This document shows positions 33,031 to 43,225 of a stretch of DNA of 43,884 nt, in pieces. The stretch spans positions 1-43,884 of the forward strand of contig JAAVEW010000015.1 of the NCBI GenBank assembly GCA_014801075.1. The letters are read 5' to 3'. A program made the translations under genes and the position numbers. How positions within the stretch are numbered: the first letter of the stretch is position 1; every line of letters begins with the position of its first letter. The notes under the pieces were generated by a model. It was not told the DNA's origin. It did no database searches and was given only the letters and a program-made list of their open reading frames with translations. The stretch comes from Barnesiella sp. (lineage in GTDB: Bacteria > Bacteroidota > Bacteroidia > Bacteroidales > Muribaculaceae).

Positions 33031-33079
33031 CAAAAGTATTGAATAAATTGATAATAATATTAATTGTTATCAATTTATT
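33031..33079 (-). promoter_or_regulatory. Promoter and 13-bp palindrome of the ATPase-HNH operon
   Basis: A -7 box TACTTTTG is on the minus strand at 33031-33038. Directly upstream is a perfect inverted repeat, AATAAATTGATAA (33042-33054) with TTATCAATTTATT (33067-33079), spacer 12. It occupies the place of the -33 element, as expected for an operator or activator site. Confidence 0.65.
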
Positions 33080-33181
33080 GTCTATGCAAATCAATTATTA
33101 TCTCCAATTCAAGCTTAACTGACGAGCTCCCAATTAGAAAATATATTATTGCAGCTTACTTCGGTTATTTATGATATAAGG

Positions 33182-33853
33182 TTACTTTTCTCCGGGGAGG
33201 GTGGCGCGGAGGATTTCGCGCTTGCCTGACGGGGGGCCGGGGAGGCGTTCGGTCAGGAGGCCGACAGCGTTGAGCATGCGTCGGATTGCGCCTTTGGCGC
33301 AGTAGGTTGTAAGGATGGCGCCGGGTGACATTGCCGCATGCAGGCGACGGAATATTGATTCGTCCCACATTTCGGGTTGCTTTTCGGGGGCGAAGGCGTC
33401 GTAGTATATTACATCGAGGGGAGCGGGAAGCTGCATGGTGAGCAGGTCGGCCTCTATCTTGTGGAGTGTGAAGTAGGGATTGATGGTTGTTGACTCTTGC
33501 CACGGAGCTGCGTTGACTGCACGGAGTATATCGCGTAACTGCGCGGGCAATCCCTCGGAAAAGAGCTCAGTGACGGGCCCTGAGAGCGGATGCAGCTCAA
33601 CGGAGTAGTATTCCGTAGGCACGGCAGCTTCAAGGGCAGCATCGGCCGTCAGCGCGGCATTAAGCCCCGTACCGAATCCTACTTCAAACACGCGCACGGC
33701 ACTTTTCGACTCCGCTGCCTTGCGCCAACCAGTCTCAACATACACATGACGGCTCTCGGCCACGGCACCATTCACCGAGTGGTAATGCTCGTCAATATCC
33801 TCGCGATAAAGCGTGGGCGACCCGTCGGCCGTTTTCTCTATTGCTACTTTCAT
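33182..33853 (-). CDS. mnmD: tRNA (mnm5s2U34) methyltransferase MnmD
   Basis: 223 residues. SAM-dependent methyltransferase of the MnmC1/DUF752 family: N-terminal DIDEHYHSVNGAVAESRHVYVE, SAM-binding VFEVGFGTGLNAALT (about 55-69), VIYYDAFAPEKQPEMWD (about 145-161) and the C-terminal PPSGKREILRA. It performs the last methylation of 5-aminomethyl-2-thiouridine at the wobble position of certain tRNAs. The FAD oxidase half found in fused MnmC is missing, as in stand-alone MnmD. It is a GC-rich core gene marking the right edge of the island. Confidence 0.92.
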   Translation of the reverse strand: MKVAIEKTADGSPTLYREDIDEHYHSVNGAVAESRHVYVETGWRKAAESKSAVRVFEVGFGTGLNAALTADAALEAAVPTEYYSVELHPLSGPVTELFSEGLPAQLRDILRAVNAAPWQESTTINPYFTLHKIEADLLTMQLPAPLDVIYYDAFAPEKQPEMWDESIFRRLHAAMSPGAILTTYCAKGAIRRMLNAVGLLTERLPGPPSGKREILRATLPGEK

Positions 33854-33984
33854 AATGCGTTTCGATTTTATAACATTCTATTATAATTGACATTACAGAA
33901 GCCCTACCGTATCCATCCGAAAATCAAGTCGGCTTTTTTCTGACGGATATGCCCTACCTATGATAAAGCTGCCGTAATGAAAAA

Positions 33985-34011
33985 CAACGCCACCCTTCGC
34001 GGGTGGCGTTG
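33985..34011 (-). terminator. Terminator of the sdhCAB operon
   Basis: An 11-bp stem, CAACGCCACCC with GGGTGGCGTTG, around a 5-base loop is followed on the minus strand by TTTTT, 54 bases past the sdhB stop. A textbook intrinsic terminator. Confidence 0.9.
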
Positions 34012-34065
34012 CTCACTGTTGGGATTGTATAGCCTTCTTACTGCGGGGACAGTTCCCTGACGGGA

Positions 34066-34821
34066 TTAGTCCTTGAGTTTAGCTTTGATAAATTCGCGGT
34101 TGAGACGGGCGATGTTGCTCAAAGGAATGCTCTTGGGGCACTCAGCAGCGCAGGCACCGGTGTTGGTACAGTTACCGAAACCGAGTTCGTCCATCTTCTT
34201 CACCATGGCGCGCGCACGACGGGCGCGCTCTACCTGACCCTGGGGAAGGAGTGCGAACTGGCTGACCTTAGCTGAGACGAAAAGCATAGCCGAACCGTTC
34301 TTACATGCTGCAACGCAAGCGCCGCAACCGATACAGGTTGCAGAGTCCATAGCCACGTCGGCCACCTCTTTGGAGATGGGGGTAGCGTTGGCATCGGGAG
34401 CACCGCCGCAGTTGAACGATACGTAACCGCCGGCCTGCTGGATTTTGTCGAATGCATTACGGTCCACAGTAAGGTCGCGGATTACGGGGAATGCAGCCGA
34501 GCGCCAGGGCTCGATAGTGATAGTGTCGCCGTCGTTGAATTTACGCATGTGCAGCTGGCAGGTAGTGATGCCCTGCACGGGACCGTGGGGGTGACCGTTG
34601 ATGTAGAGCGAGCACATACCGCAGATACCCTCGCGGCAGTCGTTATCAAATACTACAGGTTCCTCACCCTTCTCCACGAGCTGCTGGTTGAGCATATCGA
34701 GCATTTCGAGGAATGAGCTGCCGGTAGATACATTATCCACATGATAGTTGACGAAACGGCCTTTTTCTTTGGGACCGCGCTGACGCCAAATCTTCAAGTT
34801 TACCGAAATTGTATGTTCCAT
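34066..34821 (-). CDS. sdhB: Succinate dehydrogenase/fumarate reductase iron-sulfur subunit
   Basis: 251 residues. Carries the electron chain between flavin and quinone site. [2Fe-2S] ligands in [19 protein letters not shown] with a later TTCQLH, [4Fe-4S] and [3Fe-4S] ligands in [19 protein letters not shown] and [16 protein letters not shown]. Bound to the cytoplasmic face of the inner membrane with SdhA. Starts 33 bases after the sdhA stop. In gut Bacteroidales the complex is mainly a menaquinol:fumarate reductase producing succinate. Confidence 0.95.
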   Translation of the reverse strand: MEHTISVNLKIWRQRGPKEKGRFVNYHVDNVSTGSSFLEMLDMLNQQLVEKGEEPVVFDNDCREGICGMCSLYINGHPHGPVQGITTCQLHMRKFNDGDTITIEPWRSAAFPVIRDLTVDRNAFDKIQQAGGYVSFNCGGAPDANATPISKEVADVAMDSATCIGCGACVAACKNGSAMLFVSAKVSQFALLPQGQVERARRARAMVKKMDELGFGNCTNTGACAAECPKSIPLSNIARLNREFIKAKLKD

Positions 34822-34854
34822 TGTTGTAATATCTTATAAGTTTGACGTTTACGA

Positions 34855-36882
34855 TTACGATTTATAGTTACGTGTCTGCACCTGGATAGCCTCGTATTTG
34901 AGGGGCTCTTTGAGGAGCACGGGCTTCTCGTTGTCGCCGGTGTACTTCCAGCAGCTCACATACATGTAGTCCTTATCGTTACGGGCAGCCTCGCCGTCGG
35001 CAGTCTGATACTCCTCGCGGAAGTGAGCGCCGCACGACTCGTTGCGGTTGAGCGCGTCGATAGCCATCATCTTGGCCATCACGAGGAAGTCTTCGAGACG
35101 GAGAGCCTTTTCGAGCTCGGTGTTGAGATCGTCGGCCTTACCTACGATGCGGAGGTCAGAGTAGAATTCCTTACGCACTTCCTCGATTTCGGCGGTAGCC
35201 TTAACGAGGCTCTGGAGCGTACGGCCCATACCTACGAGGTTCCACATCACGTGACCGAGACGCTTGTGGATTTCGTCGGGCGACTTGGTACCCTTGATAT
35301 TCATGAGCTTCTCGATACGAGCCTTGACATCAGCCTCAGCCTTGGCAAACTCGGGAGCGTTTGTCTTGAAGTGGGGCACCTTGATCTGGTCGCTGAGATA
35401 GTTCTGGAGGGTATAGGGGAGCACGAAGTAACCGTCGGCAAGACCCTGCATGAGGGCAGATGCACCGAGGCGGTTGGCACCGTGGTCAGAGAAGTTACAT
35501 TCACCGATGGCGAAGAGACCCTTGATTGAGGTCTGCAACTCGTAGTCAACCCAGATACCACCCATAGTGTAGTGGCTTGCAGGGAATATCTGCATGGGGG
35601 TTTCGTAGGGGTTGTCATCGGAAATCATCTGGTACATGTCGAAGAGGTTGCCGTAGCGGTCACGCACTACATCGGCACCAAGACGCTCGATGGCATACTT
35701 GAAGTCGAGGTAAACGGCGTTGCCGGTACCTACGCCGTAGCCGGCGTCGCAACGTTCCTTAGCCGCACGCGAAGCGATGTCGCGGGGACAGAGGTTACCG
35801 AACGCGGGATAGCGGCGTTCGAGGTAGAAGTCGCGGTCCTCGTCAGGAATTTCGGTGGGTTTGAGTTTGCCTGCGCGGATAGCCTCAGCGTCCTCTTTCT
35901 TCTTGGGCACCCAGATACGGCCGTCGTTACGGAGTGACTCCGACATGAGGGTCAGCTTGGACTGGTCCTCACCGTGAACGGGGATACAGGTGGGGTGAAT
36001 CTGAGTGAAGGCGAGGTTGGCCAGATAAGCACCTTTCTTGAATGCCTGGATAGCGGCCGAGCCGTTGCAACCCATAGCGTTGGTCGAAAGGAAGAAAGTA
36101 CGGCCATAACCGCCGGTTGCGAGAACCACAGCGTGGGCAGCGTAGCGTTCGAGCTTACCGGTCACGAGGTTGCGCACGATGATACCGCGTGCACGGCCGT
36201 CGATGATGACGAGGTCGAGCATCTCGCGACGGTTGAACGACTTGACAGTGCCTTTCTGAATCTGACGGTTGAGCGATGCGTAAGCACCGAGGAGGAGCTG
36301 CTGACCGGTCTGACCCTTGGCGTAGAATGTACGTGACACCTGAGCGCCGCCGAACGAACGGTTGGCAAGCAGACCGCCGTACTCGCGGGCGAAAGGTACA
36401 CCCTGCTGCACGCACTGGTCGATGATATTGTTGGCTACTTCGGCAAGACGGTACACGTTGGCTTCGCGAGAACGGAAGTCACCACCCTTCACTGTGTCGT
36501 AGAAGAGGCGATATACCGAGTCACCATCGTTCTGATAGTTCTTGGCTGCGTTGATACCACCCTGGGCTGCGATAGAGTGAGCGCGGCGGGGTGAATCCTG
36601 GATGCAGAAGTTGAGCACGTTGAAACCGAGCTCGCCGAGAGTAGAGGCGGCTGAAGCACCTGCCAGACCGGTACCTACGACGATAACGTCGAGGTTACGC
36701 TTGTTGGCGGGGTTGACGAGTTTCTGATGTGCCTTGTAGTTGGTCCACTTTTCAGCTACGGGACCTTCGGGTATCTTTGAGTCAATCTGATATTCGGGGA
36801 GGGCTGCCGACTCGATATCGGCGAAATCTTTCATGATTGGTGTTGAATCAATCATCCCTTCGAGATTTTTAATATCTGCCAT
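34855..36882 (-). CDS. sdhA: Succinate dehydrogenase/fumarate reductase flavoprotein subunit
   Basis: 675 residues. Interconverts fumarate and succinate with covalently bound FAD. FAD-binding [15 protein letters not shown] (about 67-81), the flavinylation segment [15 protein letters not shown], substrate-site [11 protein letters not shown], the catalytic arginine region [11 protein letters not shown], and [19 protein letters not shown] near the end. Starts 6 bases after the sdhC stop and is cotranscribed with sdhC and sdhB. Confidence 0.96.
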   Translation of the reverse strand: MADIKNLEGMIDSTPIMKDFADIESAALPEYQIDSKIPEGPVAEKWTNYKAHQKLVNPANKRNLDVIVVGTGLAGASAASTLGELGFNVLNFCIQDSPRRAHSIAAQGGINAAKNYQNDGDSVYRLFYDTVKGGDFRSREANVYRLAEVANNIIDQCVQQGVPFAREYGGLLANRSFGGAQVSRTFYAKGQTGQQLLLGAYASLNRQIQKGTVKSFNRREMLDLVIIDGRARGIIVRNLVTGKLERYAAHAVVLATGGYGRTFFLSTNAMGCNGSAAIQAFKKGAYLANLAFTQIHPTCIPVHGEDQSKLTLMSESLRNDGRIWVPKKKEDAEAIRAGKLKPTEIPDEDRDFYLERRYPAFGNLCPRDIASRAAKERCDAGYGVGTGNAVYLDFKYAIERLGADVVRDRYGNLFDMYQMISDDNPYETPMQIFPASHYTMGGIWVDYELQTSIKGLFAIGECNFSDHGANRLGASALMQGLADGYFVLPYTLQNYLSDQIKVPHFKTNAPEFAKAEADVKARIEKLMNIKGTKSPDEIHKRLGHVMWNLVGMGRTLQSLVKATAEIEEVRKEFYSDLRIVGKADDLNTELEKALRLEDFLVMAKMMAIDALNRNESCGAHFREEYQTADGEAARNDKDYMYVSCWKYTGDNEKPVLLKEPLKYEAIQVQTRNYKS

Positions 36883-36888
36883 AACTGA

Positions 36889-37983
36889 TTAATTAAATGT
36901 TCCTTCGTTAAAGTTTTCGTAAACTGTGTCATCAGCGTTGCGCACGCAATTGCCCGCGCAGGGAGTATCGCACTCGCAGTCTTCGCCGCAAGTACATACT
37001 ATCGCTTCGTCACATTCGATGATTTCTTCACCGAATATCTCGCCGCAACCACCGCAGGCAACTTCACCACAGGCAACTTCACCACAGGCAGCTTCGCCAC
37101 AGGCAGTTTCGCCGCAGGCAGCGCCGCAAGCGTTGTTGCAACCTGCAAATTCAGCCATCTTGGCAGCGAACTTGCAGAAGTGGCATGACTCTGCGCATTC
37201 GCCGGCTGCACAAGCGCAGTCAGCGCAGCTCTCGCAACCTTCGCAACCCTCGCAGTTGCAAGCGGGAGCCATTTCCATGTACTGCTCGAGGAGAGCGGGG
37301 TTGGTAGTGTAGAAATTACGTTTAGCCTGAACGGTGAACACCACTGCCTCAACGGCAAAGAGAAGAACTACGACAGTAGCCCAGGTGCAACCGATAGCTT
37401 TCAGGCGGTTCATCCACACGCCGTTGTTAAGACCTGATGACTGGCACATCGACCAGAAACCGTGGGTCATGTGGAACCACAGCGCTGCGAAGCCGATGAG
37501 ATAGACAATCAGAGTGACGGGGCAGCTGAATGCCTGCTGGATGTAAAGAGTACCTGCCGCTGCGGGGAACTCGCCTTCAAGACCGAGAACCTCGGGGAGC
37601 TGCATCTTGGCCCAGAACTGGATCAAGTGTACGGCAAGGAAACAGAGAACTACGATACCGAGTACGAGCATGTTCTTCGACGACCATTCTACCTGTTTGG
37701 GGCGCGAAGTCACTGCGTAGCGGTCGTTACCGCGCGCACGGCGGTTCTCATAGGTAAGCCACAGAGCGTAGAGGATATGGAGCAGGAAGCCGCCGGCGAG
37801 GATGGCAGTACCGATTAAGGCATACCAGTTGGCACCGAGGAATTCACAAACGGCATTGTAGGCCGTGGGCCAGAACAAAGCCACTCCATTCATCAACACG
37901 TGAAATGTAACAAACAGGACAAGGAAAGCGCCGGTCAGAGCCATGACAAACTTTCGTCCTATCGATGAGCTTGTTAACCACAT
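36889..37983 (-). CDS. sdhC: Succinate dehydrogenase cytochrome b subunit with Cys-rich C-terminal extension
   Basis: 364 residues; a usual Bacteroidales SdhC is about 225-235. Residues 1-220 form a five-helix di-heme-type cytochrome b (helices about 12-36, 54-78, 104-126, 154-176, 200-222) with candidate heme ligands His28, His69, His119, His171/His174. It anchors SdhAB and exchanges electrons with menaquinone. Residues 241-364 are a tail with 25 cysteines: clusters CNCEGCEGCESCADCAC, CHFC, four ACGEx pentapeptides (289-308) and CTCGEDCECDTPC. Metallothionein-like metal binding is an inference. The reading frame is continuous, so the tail is not an assembly frameshift of a neighbouring gene in another frame. 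Confidence 0.93.
   Translation of the reverse strand: MWLTSSSIGRKFVMALTGAFLVLFVTFHVLMNGVALFWPTAYNAVCEFLGANWYALIGTAILAGGFLLHILYALWLTYENRRARGNDRYAVTSRPKQVEWSSKNMLVLGIVVLCFLAVHLIQFWAKMQLPEVLGLEGEFPAAAGTLYIQQAFSCPVTLIVYLIGFAALWFHMTHGFWSMCQSSGLNNGVWMNRLKAIGCTWATVVVLLFAVEAVVFTVQAKRNFYTTNPALLEQYMEMAPACNCEGCEGCESCADCACAAGECAESCHFCKFAAKMAEFAGCNNACGAACGETACGEAACGEVACGEVACGGCGEIFGEEIIECDEAIVCTCGEDCECDTPCAGNCVRNADDTVYENFNEGTFN
37060..37119. repeat. Four 15-bp tandem repeats in the sdhC tail
   Basis: Four imperfect 15-base units (for example ccacaggcaacttca) encode the ACGET/ACGEA/ACGEV/ACGEV pentapeptides. Two further partial units lie on each side. This is a candidate length-variable coding minisatellite. 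Confidence 0.85.
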
Positions 37984-38124
37984 AGAAGTTTAGAGGATTT
38001 GGATTATTAATAGATTGATTTAGTTATAAATTAGCCTGCTATTGTTTTATGGCGCAGAGAGTTACAGCAACAACTCACTTCGCCGACGCGCACGTCGGGA
38101 CGTACGGCGTCACTTTTTCCGTCG

Positions 38125-38156
38125 CAAAATTAACGATTTTTAAATTGCTTCGCAAA
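38125..38156 (-). promoter_or_regulatory. Promoter of the sdhCAB operon
   Basis: On the minus strand TTTG (38153-38156), 20 bases, TAATTTTG (38125-38132): a full consensus pair. The transcript would have a leader of about 135 bases before sdhC. Confidence 0.8.
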
Positions 38157-38232
38157 TGATTAAGGATATTTTTCTTTAAAAGTTTTAAACGCAGCTATGC
38201 GAGGCCGGCCGGGGCGACCGGCCCGCGCAGCT

Positions 38233-39018
38233 TTATTCGAGTTCTACGGGCACAGCCACAATCTTGAGGTCGACCTTACGTATAAAGTCGGTGATAGCAT
38301 CGCGGTGGGCCGAAGGCTCTACGTCGGCCTCGATGCGTTTGAGTGCGTTGAATACGGATGTACCCGATTGATACACATGACGGTAGGCTTTCGCAATGTC
38401 ATCAACCTGATCGTCGGTGTAACCGTGCTTGCGCATCACGTAGGCATTCACGCCGAAGTATTCCACCGGGTTGTGAGCCACGATGATAAAGGGGGGCACA
38501 TTGCCCGAAACGCGGCAGCCGCCCTTGACGAGCGTCCAGTCGCCCACCTTGGAATCCTCATGAAATATACTGTTGGACGACAGTATCACATTCGCGCCGA
38601 TTTCCACATTGCCGGCCATAGTGACACCGTTGCCAAGCACGCTCTGTCCCGCGAGTTTGCAGTCGTGACCTACGTGGCTGTTGGCCATGATGAATACGAA
38701 GTCGCCGATGACGGTTCCCTCCTTGGTTTCAAAACCGCGGTTGATGATGACATGCTCGCGTATCACATTGTCATTGCCGATGGTGCAGCGCGCCTCCTCC
38801 CCTTTCCAACGGAAGTCCTGGGGGTCGGCACCTACCACCGCACCCTGATACACCTTGTTGCGGCAACCCATCTTGGTGCCGTTAATCACACTGGCATAGG
38901 GCATTATCTCGCAATCGTCGCCTATCTCAACATTTTTGTCGATAAACGCAAAGGGATGAATTGTAACATTTTTGCCGATTTTTGCTGTTGCATCGACATG
39001 GGCTAACGGGCTAATCAT
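38233..39018 (-). CDS. lpxA: Acyl-ACP:UDP-N-acetylglucosamine O-acyltransferase family protein
   Basis: 261 residues, the family's length. Left-handed beta-helix of hexapeptide repeats through about residue 190 (AKIGKNVTIHPFAFIDKNVEIG and onwards), then a helical C-terminal part (FGVNAYVMRKHGY). The LpxA histidines are kept (NSHVGHD). The canonical GGMSAVHQF block is changed to SSNSIFHED. First step of lipid A synthesis: transfer of an acyl chain to UDP-GlcNAc O3. It is separate from the usual lpxC-fabZ neighbours and somewhat divergent, so a paralogue with related specificity is possible. Confidence 0.85.
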   Translation of the reverse strand: MISPLAHVDATAKIGKNVTIHPFAFIDKNVEIGDDCEIMPYASVINGTKMGCRNKVYQGAVVGADPQDFRWKGEEARCTIGNDNVIREHVIINRGFETKEGTVIGDFVFIMANSHVGHDCKLAGQSVLGNGVTMAGNVEIGANVILSSNSIFHEDSKVGDWTLVKGGCRVSGNVPPFIIVAHNPVEYFGVNAYVMRKHGYTDDQVDDIAKAYRHVYQSGTSVFNALKRIEADVEPSAHRDAITDFIRKVDLKIVAVPVELE

Positions 39019-39097
39019 GGTAATAAAGTTTTTAAGTTTATATTTTGTTTTTGTTCTTTATCCTATTAAAAGCGATTTCGCCTTAAAAGTGTTTTCC

Positions 39098-39105
39098 CAA
39101 AGTTA
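39098..39105 (-). promoter_or_regulatory. -7 box for lpxA
   Basis: TAACTTTG on the minus strand, 79 bases before the start. No -33 TTTG at canonical spacing, although TTTG lies 15 bases upstream. Confidence 0.4.
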
Positions 39106-39137
39106 CAATTTTTTTGAAAACAAACTCATTTTTTCAC

Positions 39138-39172
39138 AAAAAAACTGTCCCCGGAAGGTAATTCCGGGGACA
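39138..39172 (-). terminator. Terminator of the pyrG-yidC unit
   Basis: TGTCCCCGGAA (39146-39156) and its complement (39162-39172) form an 11-bp stem with a 5-base loop, followed on the minus strand by a T-run at 39138-39144, about 80 bases past the yidC stop. Confidence 0.88.
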
Positions 39173-39252
39173 ATTATATAAATAAAAATCACTTGTCATA
39201 AGATGATGGCGATTCGGGCGCAAAGTCTGCGCGACGGTCCATCGCTCCGTTA

Positions 39253-41355
39253 TCAGCGGCGACGGCCTTTCTGCTGCTCGCGGAGAGCGGCCTGCTGCTT
39301 GCGCTGTGCCTCTTCGAGACGAGCCATGAAGCCTGATTTCTTTTTGGGCTTGGCAGCGTTCTGGGCCATCTTGCGGCGAAGTTTCTCTTCATTGACGCAG
39401 CGACGGAACACCCATGTCTGGATTATGGTAATCAACAGTGACAGGAAGTAGTAGTAGCTCAACGCTGCGGGATAGCTGTTGAAGAAGAAGAGGAACATCA
39501 GCGGCATCAGATACATCATCCACTTCATGCCGGGCATCGAAGATGACGACGGCTGGTTCTTCATATTGATGCGGGTGTAGATGATGTTGGTTGCTGTCAT
39601 GAGCAAGCAGAAGAGGCTCACTTCCTTACCGTAGAACGGGATGGTGAAGGGCAGAGTGAGAATCACGTCGGGCGACGCGAGGTCCTGCGCCCAGAGGAAG
39701 CTCTGACCGCGAAGCTCGATACATGAGGGGAAGAACGAGAACATCGCGATAAGGATAGGCATCTGAAGCATCAGGGGCAGACAGCCCGAGAGCGGGCTCG
39801 CTCCGGCGCTCGAGTAGAGGGCCATGGTCTTCTGCTGACGCACCATCGCATTCTCCTTGCCGGGATACTTGTCGTTGATTTCCTTGATTTCAGGAGCTAA
39901 CAGACGCATCTTGGCCTGCGAGAGGTAGCTTTTGTAGGTGAAGGGGAAGATGATTATCTTGATGAAGATAGTGAGCAGCAGGATGATGATACCGTAGTTC
40001 CAGCCAAATCCGCTGAGGAAGGTGAACACGGGGATTATAATCAGCGTGTTGATCCAGCGCAGCCAGTTCCAGCCGAGGGGGATTACGCGGGTGAGGCTCA
40101 GTCCGTCGTCCGCTCCTATCTGCTTGTCAACATTCTTGAGCAGGGGGTAGAGGTTCGGGCCGATGAATATGTCGATTGATGCACACACCTGCTCCATGGG
40201 AGAATAGGGCAATTCCATGTCGGCCGCAAGCAGTTTGATATGTGTTGCGTCGGGTTGGGTCTTGTAGGCAATCTGCTGCACCTGACCCGATACGAAGCCC
40301 TTGCGGGGTATCATGATGGTCGAGAAGAACTGGTCCTTGAACGCAAGCCACTGCAGTGTGTGGTTAAGGTTCTCGGTTTTGGAGGAGTTGCCGTTGATAT
40401 TGTCGGGCGACTCATTGGTGTAGCGGTAGTAGATACCGGAGTTGCGTTCCTCGAAGGTGAGACCGCGCTCCAGACGGGGCATGTTCATAGTCCAGCCCAT
40501 TGAAATCTGGGTAGCGTTCTGCGGCAGCACGTTCTCGGTGTTCTCCTGGATGATATCCATTTTCACGATGTAGCTGTCGCCCTGCGCGAGGGTGTAGCGG
40601 TAGCCCCAGCGGGCACCGTCGCCGAGGTCGACGGTCATCTCGACCACGCTGTCGTTCACCTGCTTGGGGGTGAAGTAAAGGTGATTGGTGGAGATGTCGT
40701 TATTGTTATATGAGATATTGAACCAGTACAATGCTTTGTCGCCGGGGTTGAACACCTGCACCTGTGCCGAGTCAATCTTGTTCTTGTCGTCGGCCGAAGC
40801 GAAGAATGTACGGTACTTCGGGTCGAGCAGTGTAGCGCGTGAGATAATACCGCCGTGGTTGTCAAACTCAAGGGCGAGCACGTCATTGCTGAGGCTTACA
40901 CTGTCGCCGGCAACAGCCGGTTTGCGCAGCGAGGCAAACTTTCGGTACACGCCAATCTCTTTAAGTTCCTTTGCGAGAGCGTTGTAAGCGATGTCCTGAG
41001 CAGTGACATTCATCTCGATGGGGAAATGACGCACGAGCACGCTGTCGACATCAACCGCAAATGAGTCAACCCTCACCTTGCCACCGAGCTTACCGTCAGT
41101 GACACTGAGCGTTACGTTGTCGGCTACGTAATTATAGGTCTCGCGGCCACCTGTGGTGTCGCGCTCACCTATCTCTCTCACAATCGAGGGAATCACAGCG
41201 AGTTCGGCATCGCTGACCGAGAGCGTAGTGCTCTCCGCCGCGCTGTCCTGCTGCGACTGCGATTTATCCGCGTTGTCTTCTTTCTTGTTGTTAATCAGCA
41301 TCATGCCGAAGAACACGGCCGCTGCAACAAGTATTATCTTAAATGAACTGTTCAC
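39253..41355 (-). CDS. yidC: Membrane protein insertase YidC
   Basis: 700 residues, somewhat long for the family. An N-terminal signal anchor (about 5-21) is followed by a large periplasmic beta-sandwich domain (about 60-370) and then the conserved five-helix insertase core (about 430-670: GIIILLLTIFIKIIIFPFTYKS, the cytoplasmic loop with KYPGKENAMVRQQKTMALY, SPLSGCLPLMLQMPIL). A basic C-terminal tail (KKKSGFMARLEEAQRKQ, KGRRR) probably contacts ribosomes. It inserts and folds inner-membrane proteins with or without SecYEG. It starts 23 bases after the pyrG stop. Confidence 0.96.
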   Translation of the reverse strand: MNSSFKIILVAAAVFFGMMLINNKKEDNADKSQSQQDSAAESTTLSVSDAELAVIPSIVREIGERDTTGGRETYNYVADNVTLSVTDGKLGGKVRVDSFAVDVDSVLVRHFPIEMNVTAQDIAYNALAKELKEIGVYRKFASLRKPAVAGDSVSLSNDVLALEFDNHGGIISRATLLDPKYRTFFASADDKNKIDSAQVQVFNPGDKALYWFNISYNNNDISTNHLYFTPKQVNDSVVEMTVDLGDGARWGYRYTLAQGDSYIVKMDIIQENTENVLPQNATQISMGWTMNMPRLERGLTFEERNSGIYYRYTNESPDNINGNSSKTENLNHTLQWLAFKDQFFSTIMIPRKGFVSGQVQQIAYKTQPDATHIKLLAADMELPYSPMEQVCASIDIFIGPNLYPLLKNVDKQIGADDGLSLTRVIPLGWNWLRWINTLIIIPVFTFLSGFGWNYGIIILLLTIFIKIIIFPFTYKSYLSQAKMRLLAPEIKEINDKYPGKENAMVRQQKTMALYSSAGASPLSGCLPLMLQMPILIAMFSFFPSCIELRGQSFLWAQDLASPDVILTLPFTIPFYGKEVSLFCLLMTATNIIYTRINMKNQPSSSSMPGMKWMMYLMPLMFLFFFNSYPAALSYYYFLSLLITIIQTWVFRRCVNEEKLRRKMAQNAAKPKKKSGFMARLEEAQRKQQAALREQQKGRRR

Positions 41356-41378
41356 GTGGAAGTTAAATTATACGTTGA

Positions 41379-43019
<1,641 letters not shown>

Positions 43020-43034
43020 TTATATTTTAAAGTG

Positions 43035-43042
43035 CAAAGATA
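43035..43042 (-). promoter_or_regulatory. -7 box for pyrG
   Basis: TATCTTTG on the minus strand, 31 bases before the pyrG start. A -33 TTTG is not evident at standard spacing. Confidence 0.5.
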
Positions 43043-43170
43043 CGAATATCGCACGAATATCCACTATTTTTTTCGCAAAATTCCTCCCCCACCCCATTTT
43101 GAAATTGCTTTTACCGGATATCAGCTCTCAATTTCCCCGAAAGTCTGCGAGGAAAAAGCACGGCAACCCT

Positions 43171-43201
43171 TGCAAATTTAAAATCAGATTTTAAATTTGC
43201 A
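43171..43201. promoter_or_regulatory. 31-bp AT-rich perfect palindrome
   Basis: Arms TGCAAATTTAAAATC (43171-43185) and its complement (43187-43201) flank a single A. It lies 24 bases past the glycosyltransferase stop and upstream of pyrG. It may be a transcript-end hairpin or a protein-binding site. Confidence 0.75.
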
Positions 43202-43225
43202 CGAATATGAATGTAGGCTGCGGGG

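Noticed and set aside
29739-33079. Retron with ATPase/HNH effector
   Set aside because: No reverse transcriptase gene and no msr/msd-like structure was seen in the flanks.
37060-37119. Short tandem repeats as an intergenic array
   Set aside because: They are 15-bp in-frame units coding for ACGEx in the SdhC tail.
38197-39006. 269-codon plus-strand open frame opposite lpxA
   Set aside because: Fully antisense to lpxA and without protein-family features.
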